From the NCBI GenBank assembly GCA_030618205.1, contig JAUXDR010000023.1, forward strand, positions 1-8,930: DNA of 8,930 bases, in the 5' to 3' direction. The position numbers and the translations under genes are program-made. Below the pieces are notes generated by a model. That model was not told the origin of the DNA, ran no database searches, and saw only the letters and a list, made by a program, of their open reading frames with translations. Origin of the DNA: Deltaproteobacteria bacterium (GTDB taxonomy: Bacteria; Desulfobacterota; Dissulfuribacteria; Dissulfuribacterales; UBA3076). This document shows positions 6,131 to 8,930 of this stretch, in pieces; positions within the stretch are counted from its first letter, which is position 1, and every line of letters starts with the position of its first letter.

Positions 6131-7532
6131 ATACATCCTCTAACCTTGTGATGTCGTCCTCTCCCAAATAGCTACCGGTCTGAACCTCTATCAACTCCAG
6201 GGGAATCACACCCGGGTTTTCCAGACGATGATTTACTCCCAACGGGATATAGGTGGATTGGTCCTCTGTCAGTAATAACACCTCATCGCCCCGGGTAATC
6301 CTGGCAGTACCTCTGACTATAATCCAGTGCTCTGCCCTGTGATGATGCATCTGCAAAGAAAGGATCCCGCCAGGTTTAACCGTGATCCGTTTTACCTGGA
6401 AGCGTTCAGACACATCTATGCTCTCATATGCCCCCCATGGTCGATAGACCTTGCGATGGCTTATGGATTCCTCTCGTCCTGCTGCCTTCAACTGGTTTAC
6501 AATGGCCTTGACATCCTGGACACGGTCTTTATGAACAACAAGCAGGGCGTCAGAGGAATCCACCACTATCAGGTCTTTTACACCCACGGCAGTCAGCAAT
6601 CGTGCCTCACTCCGCAGATAACAGTTGTTGACGTCCTTTGTCACCACATCCCCAAGGACCACATTTTCATCTTGATCGCGAGGACCCAGTTCTAGCAAAG
6701 ACGCCCAGGAACCAAGGTCACTCCAGCCTGCATCTAATGGCACAACAACAGCACTGTCCGTCTTCTCCATGATTGCATAATCAATGGAGTCACTTGGGCA
6801 CTCAGCAAACGCCCTGGCATCAAGACGCAAAAAATCCAGATCCTGTACAATCTTTTCGTAGGCCGCAGTGCATGCATAGAGTATCTCCGGGGCAAATTGC
6901 TCCAGTTCCTCAAGATAGCGGCCGGCCTTGAACATGAACATCCCGCTGTTCCAATAGTACTCCCCGAATTCAATATAATCTTGAGCTGTATCAAGATCCG
7001 GCTTTTCCACAAAACGATCTACCTGAAAAGCCGGATTGTCAGTATCCAGACGGTCTGACGCCTTGATGTAGCCATAGCCTGTTTCAGGTGCTGTAGGTAT
7101 GATGCCAAAAGTCACCAGCTTTCCCTGTTCGGCTAACAAAGCACCCGTTTCAACAGCCTGGCCAAACGCCTGGATGTCGGTAATGATGTGATCAGCCGGT
7201 AACACAAACAGCACAGGGTCATCTTCCTGCTGTATCAGACTCAAGGCAGCACAGGCAACTGCCGGCGCAGTATTCCGCCCCGCCGGCTCCAACAGGATGG
7301 ATGAAGACTCCAGGCCAATCCGGCGCATCTGCTCAGCTGCCAGAAAACGATGCTGATTGTTACAAACCAGCACAGGCGTTTCGCAACTTGGAAGACCGGA
7401 CAGACGTTTGATAGTTGACTGTAACAGAGTTTCATCTTCCACCAGTGAATAAAATTGCTTAGGATAAGCCTCACGAGATAGCGGCCAGAGACGGGTACCT
7501 GAGCCGCCACATAAAATAACTGGCACAATCAT
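6120..7532 (-). CDS. manC: Bifunctional mannose-6-phosphate isomerase / mannose-1-phosphate guanylyltransferase (type II)
   Basis: The N-terminal nucleotidyltransferase domain makes GDP-mannose from mannose-1-phosphate and GTP; the C-terminal cupin domain isomerises fructose-6-phosphate to mannose-6-phosphate. With ManB this gives GDP-mannose for polysaccharide or LPS. It has 470 residues from ATG 7532, typical of AlgA/CpsB/WbpW proteins. Seen in order are the nucleotide loop [20 protein letters not shown] (8-27), [26 protein letters not shown] (from 174), [18 protein letters not shown] (269-276), then the cupin beginning VYRPWG (363) with zinc-site motif [10 protein letters not shown] (394-403) and [13 protein letters not shown]. 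An ATG at 7547 would add MEKRA, but it has no ribosome site, whereas GGAG (7542-7545) stands nine bases before ATG 7532. It lies 123 bases after glgC on the same strand, so it may be transcribed with it. Confidence 0.96.
   Translation of the reverse strand: MIVPVILCGGSGTRLWPLSREAYPKQFYSLVEDETLLQSTIKRLSGLPSCETPVLVCNNQHRFLAAEQMRRIGLESSSILLEPAGRNTAPAVACAALSLIQQEDDPVLFVLPADHIITDIQAFGQAVETGALLAEQGKLVTFGIIPTAPETGYGYIKASDRLDTDNPAFQVDRFVEKPDLDTAQDYIEFGEYYWNSGMFMFKAGRYLEELEQFAPEILYACTAAYEKIVQDLDFLRLDARAFAECPSDSIDYAIMEKTDSAVVVPLDAGWSDLGSWASLLELGPRDQDENVVLGDVVTKDVNNCYLRSEARLLTAVGVKDLIVVDSSDALLVVHKDRVQDVKAIVNQLKAAGREESISHRKVYRPWGAYESIDVSERFQVKRITVKPGGILSLQMHHHRAEHWIIVRGTARITRGDEVLLLTEDQSTYIPLGVNHRLENPGVIPLELIEVQTGSYLGEDDITRLEDVYGR
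6137..6141 (-). promoter_or_regulatory. Ribosome binding site of manB inside the manC 3' end
   Basis: AGAGG, with six bases to the ATG at 6130, lies in the manC codons for the conserved C-terminal LEDVYGR. The ManC tail thus doubles as the manB initiation region, which suits coupled translation of the two enzymes. Confidence 0.55.
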
Positions 7533-7541
7533 TGCGCGTTT

Positions 7542-7545
7542 CTCC
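7542..7545 (-). promoter_or_regulatory. Ribosome binding site deciding the manC start
   Basis: GGAG followed by nine bases and ATG at 7532. The GGAG overlaps the other candidate ATG (7545-7547), which itself is preceded only by AT-rich sequence with no purine-rich site. This argues for the downstream start and a protein five residues shorter. Confidence 0.6.
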
Positions 7546-7655
7546 ATAAAATTAAATATACACTACATGGTCACAAATTGCGTTTTTTGAATCAGTCAGA
7601 ATTGAAGGAAAAATTGAACATACAAGACGCGAATAGACACAAAAGGAGGCTCCAC

Positions 7656-8897
7656 TTAATTATCCGCAGTTATGACTTCCCCTTGCCCATAAAGCTTCTG
7701 AATAAAGTTTTCGGCCTTGAGTTCGGGATGAACGCTGCACCCTGGTCCTATTTCTATCCCCTGGGGTATTTGGGTTCGGATACCGATTACAGTGAGTGCC
7801 TCGTCCTGTTTACCAATCACGGAATCTCTACCAATACTGACACCAAGGTCAGTTATAGTATTCTCAACTCTGGCCCCTGGTCCGACCTGAGTGTCGAAAA
7901 ATAGTATTGAATCTTTTACCACTGCCCCAGTTCCTACATAGGCCCCGGGGAAAAGGATTGATCGAGCAACCTGTCCTTCAACTCTGACCCCGTTATAAAT
8001 CCTTGAGTTGTCTATTGAGCCTTGAGGGCCGATAAGCGCAGGGCTCCGATCTCTTATTGCCTCGTGATCCAGGTTGGTGCGTACTTGCCAATCGGACAGT
8101 TTTATTTCGGGACGTTCTCCCAAGAGATCCATATTGGCGGTCCAGTATTCCTCAAGGGTCCGGCTGTATCCCCAATAACCGTGAAATTTGTAACCATATA
8201 CCTTACGTTTGCTCATTATGGCAGGAAATATGTCTCTGCCAAACTCATGGGAGTCAATTCCGGCGTTTTCCTTCAGGGCTTGGTCCAGAATCTCCGTCTT
8301 GAACAGGTATATAGTCATGGAGGCCCAGTTCGATGCAGGGTAAGCCGGTTTTTCTAGATATTCCAGAAGACGGCCTCCTCTTGGGTCATCCTCAGAAATC
8401 CGGGCCAGGCCGAATCTGGACGAACCTGCCGGAGAAACCTGAACAAAGGAAGCAGTAACATCGGCAGCCGTGTCCAGATGAAATTGAATGAGTTTCTGAT
8501 AATTCATGTGATAGATATGGTCGCCGGATAAAATTAGTACAAGGTCTGGTTTGTGAGCATGGATAAAGTCAAGGTTTTGATATACCGCGTCGGCTGTGCC
8601 CTGATACCAGTCTGAGGCGTGCAAGCCTTGAAAGGGAGGCAGAAGAGTGATACCGCGATGTCTGCCTGTCATGTCCCAGGATACGCCTGTCCCGATGTGC
8701 TCTATTAGAGATGAGGACCTATACTGGCTGAGAATTCCGACTCTCTCGATGCCTGATTGCATGAGGTTGCTGAGAGGGAAATCTATGAATCTGTAGAGGC
8801 CTCCAAAAGGAACTGTGGACTTGGGCCTGAGGAAGGTAAGGACTCCAAGTTCATCAACCCTGCCGCCCGCAAGGACCATAGCTAAGATTTTCGACAT
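7656..8897 (-). CDS. glgC: GlgC-family sugar-phosphate nucleotidyltransferase (glucose-1-phosphate adenylyltransferase-like), atypical active site
   Basis: By overall sequence this is an ADP-glucose pyrophosphorylase (ATP + glucose-1-phosphate to ADP-glucose, for glycogen) of 413 residues. An N-terminal Rossmann-like transferase domain (1 to about 260) is followed by a left-handed beta-helix of hexapeptide repeats (about 294-395). Typical motifs are PFGGLYRFIDFPLSN (30-44), SQYRSSSLIEHI, WYQGTADAVYQNLDFI (97-112), SGDHIY with Asp126, and EKPAYP with Lys183 (the glucose-1-phosphate lysine). Two hallmarks are changed. The nucleotide loop reads GGRVDELGVLT (11-21) instead of GGxGTRLxxLT, and the second metal site reads YWGYSRTLEEYW (241-252) instead of YWRDVGTLEAYW. 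As I recall, a whole group of bacterial GlgC paralogues shares this VDEL/YxRT form. It may be a regulatory subunit like GlgD, or have another nucleotide or sugar preference, so the symbol marks the family rather than a proven activity. The ATG at 8897 has AGG eight bases upstream. Confidence 0.85.
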   Translation of the reverse strand: MSKILAMVLAGGRVDELGVLTFLRPKSTVPFGGLYRFIDFPLSNLMQSGIERVGILSQYRSSSLIEHIGTGVSWDMTGRHRGITLLPPFQGLHASDWYQGTADAVYQNLDFIHAHKPDLVLILSGDHIYHMNYQKLIQFHLDTAADVTASFVQVSPAGSSRFGLARISEDDPRGGRLLEYLEKPAYPASNWASMTIYLFKTEILDQALKENAGIDSHEFGRDIFPAIMSKRKVYGYKFHGYWGYSRTLEEYWTANMDLLGERPEIKLSDWQVRTNLDHEAIRDRSPALIGPQGSIDNSRIYNGVRVEGQVARSILFPGAYVGTGAVVKDSILFFDTQVGPGARVENTITDLGVSIGRDSVIGKQDEALTVIGIRTQIPQGIEIGPGCSVHPELKAENFIQKLYGQGEVITADN

Positions 8898-8901
8898 TTG
8901 T

Positions 8902-8923
8902 TAACCTGTGAATAAAAAGGTTA
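8902..8923 (-). promoter_or_regulatory. Small inverted repeat covering the glgC ribosome site
   Basis: On the minus strand TAACCT (8923-8918) can pair with AGGTTA (8907-8902) across a ten-base loop. The second arm contains the AGG that serves as the glgC ribosome site, with the ATG a few bases on. If it forms in mRNA it would dampen initiation. The stem is only six pairs, so chance is a fair alternative. Confidence 0.3.
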
Positions 8924-8930
8924 CTTCCTC

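Noticed and set aside
5732..6151. Plus-strand open frame of 139 codons across the manB 5' end
   Set aside because: It lies entirely opposite manB and the manC tail, both of which match known families over their full length; it is an antisense shadow with no family features.
7578..7904. Plus-strand open frame of 108 codons starting in the glgC-manC gap
   Set aside because: Most of it lies opposite the 3' end of the glgC-like gene, and its composition is what an antisense frame gives. AAAGGAGG at 7641-7648 looks like a ribosome site but no start codon follows at a usable distance.

Overview
The window is ordinary bacterial chromosome. It holds seven complete protein genes, one gene cut off at the left edge, and one intergenic stretch of about 340 bases rich in repeats. 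Almost everything is on the minus strand; the only plus-strand gene is rlmH. SelA (bacterial selenocysteine synthesis), a one-domain NifU-like protein and degenerate GAAC-type intergenic repeats together suggest an anaerobic Gram-negative bacterium, most likely Desulfobacterota (former Deltaproteobacteria). That placement is inference; no rRNA or other phylogenetic marker gene is present to fix it.

Layout, left to right. 1-247 (-): 5' part of an unrecognised gene lying downstream of selA. 351-1784 (-): selA. 1783-2256 (+): rlmH, head to head with selA, the two start codons sharing one CATG. 2254-2304: short GAAC-type repeats in the gap where rlmH and the next gene converge. 2320-4431 (-): a tight purB-pyrE-nfu-like cluster. 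purB and pyrE overlap by ATGA; the nfu-like gene starts 16 nt after pyrE. 4432-4771: non-coding stretch with a REP-like double palindrome, two adjacent small hairpins and four helically phased ACTTTA repeats. 4772-7532 (-): manC and manB, overlapping by 11 nt, which together carry fructose-6-phosphate to GDP-mannose. 7656-8897 (-): a glgC-family gene that starts just inside the right edge.

How the genes fit together. The right half is a sugar-nucleotide module. ManC (type II, isomerase plus guanylyltransferase) and ManB (CpsG type) make GDP-mannose for surface polysaccharide or LPS. The GlgC-family protein beside them would make ADP-glucose if it were a normal enzyme, but two active-site motifs are replaced (the GTRL loop and the DVGT metal site). 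The middle cluster joins purine (PurB) and pyrimidine (PyrE) synthesis with an Fe-S carrier. The left part concerns translation: selenocysteyl-tRNA synthesis and 23S rRNA modification.

I found no clearly new multi-gene system. The best leads are the atypical GlgC-family enzyme, the selA/rlmH shared start, and the structured repeats at 4454-4699.
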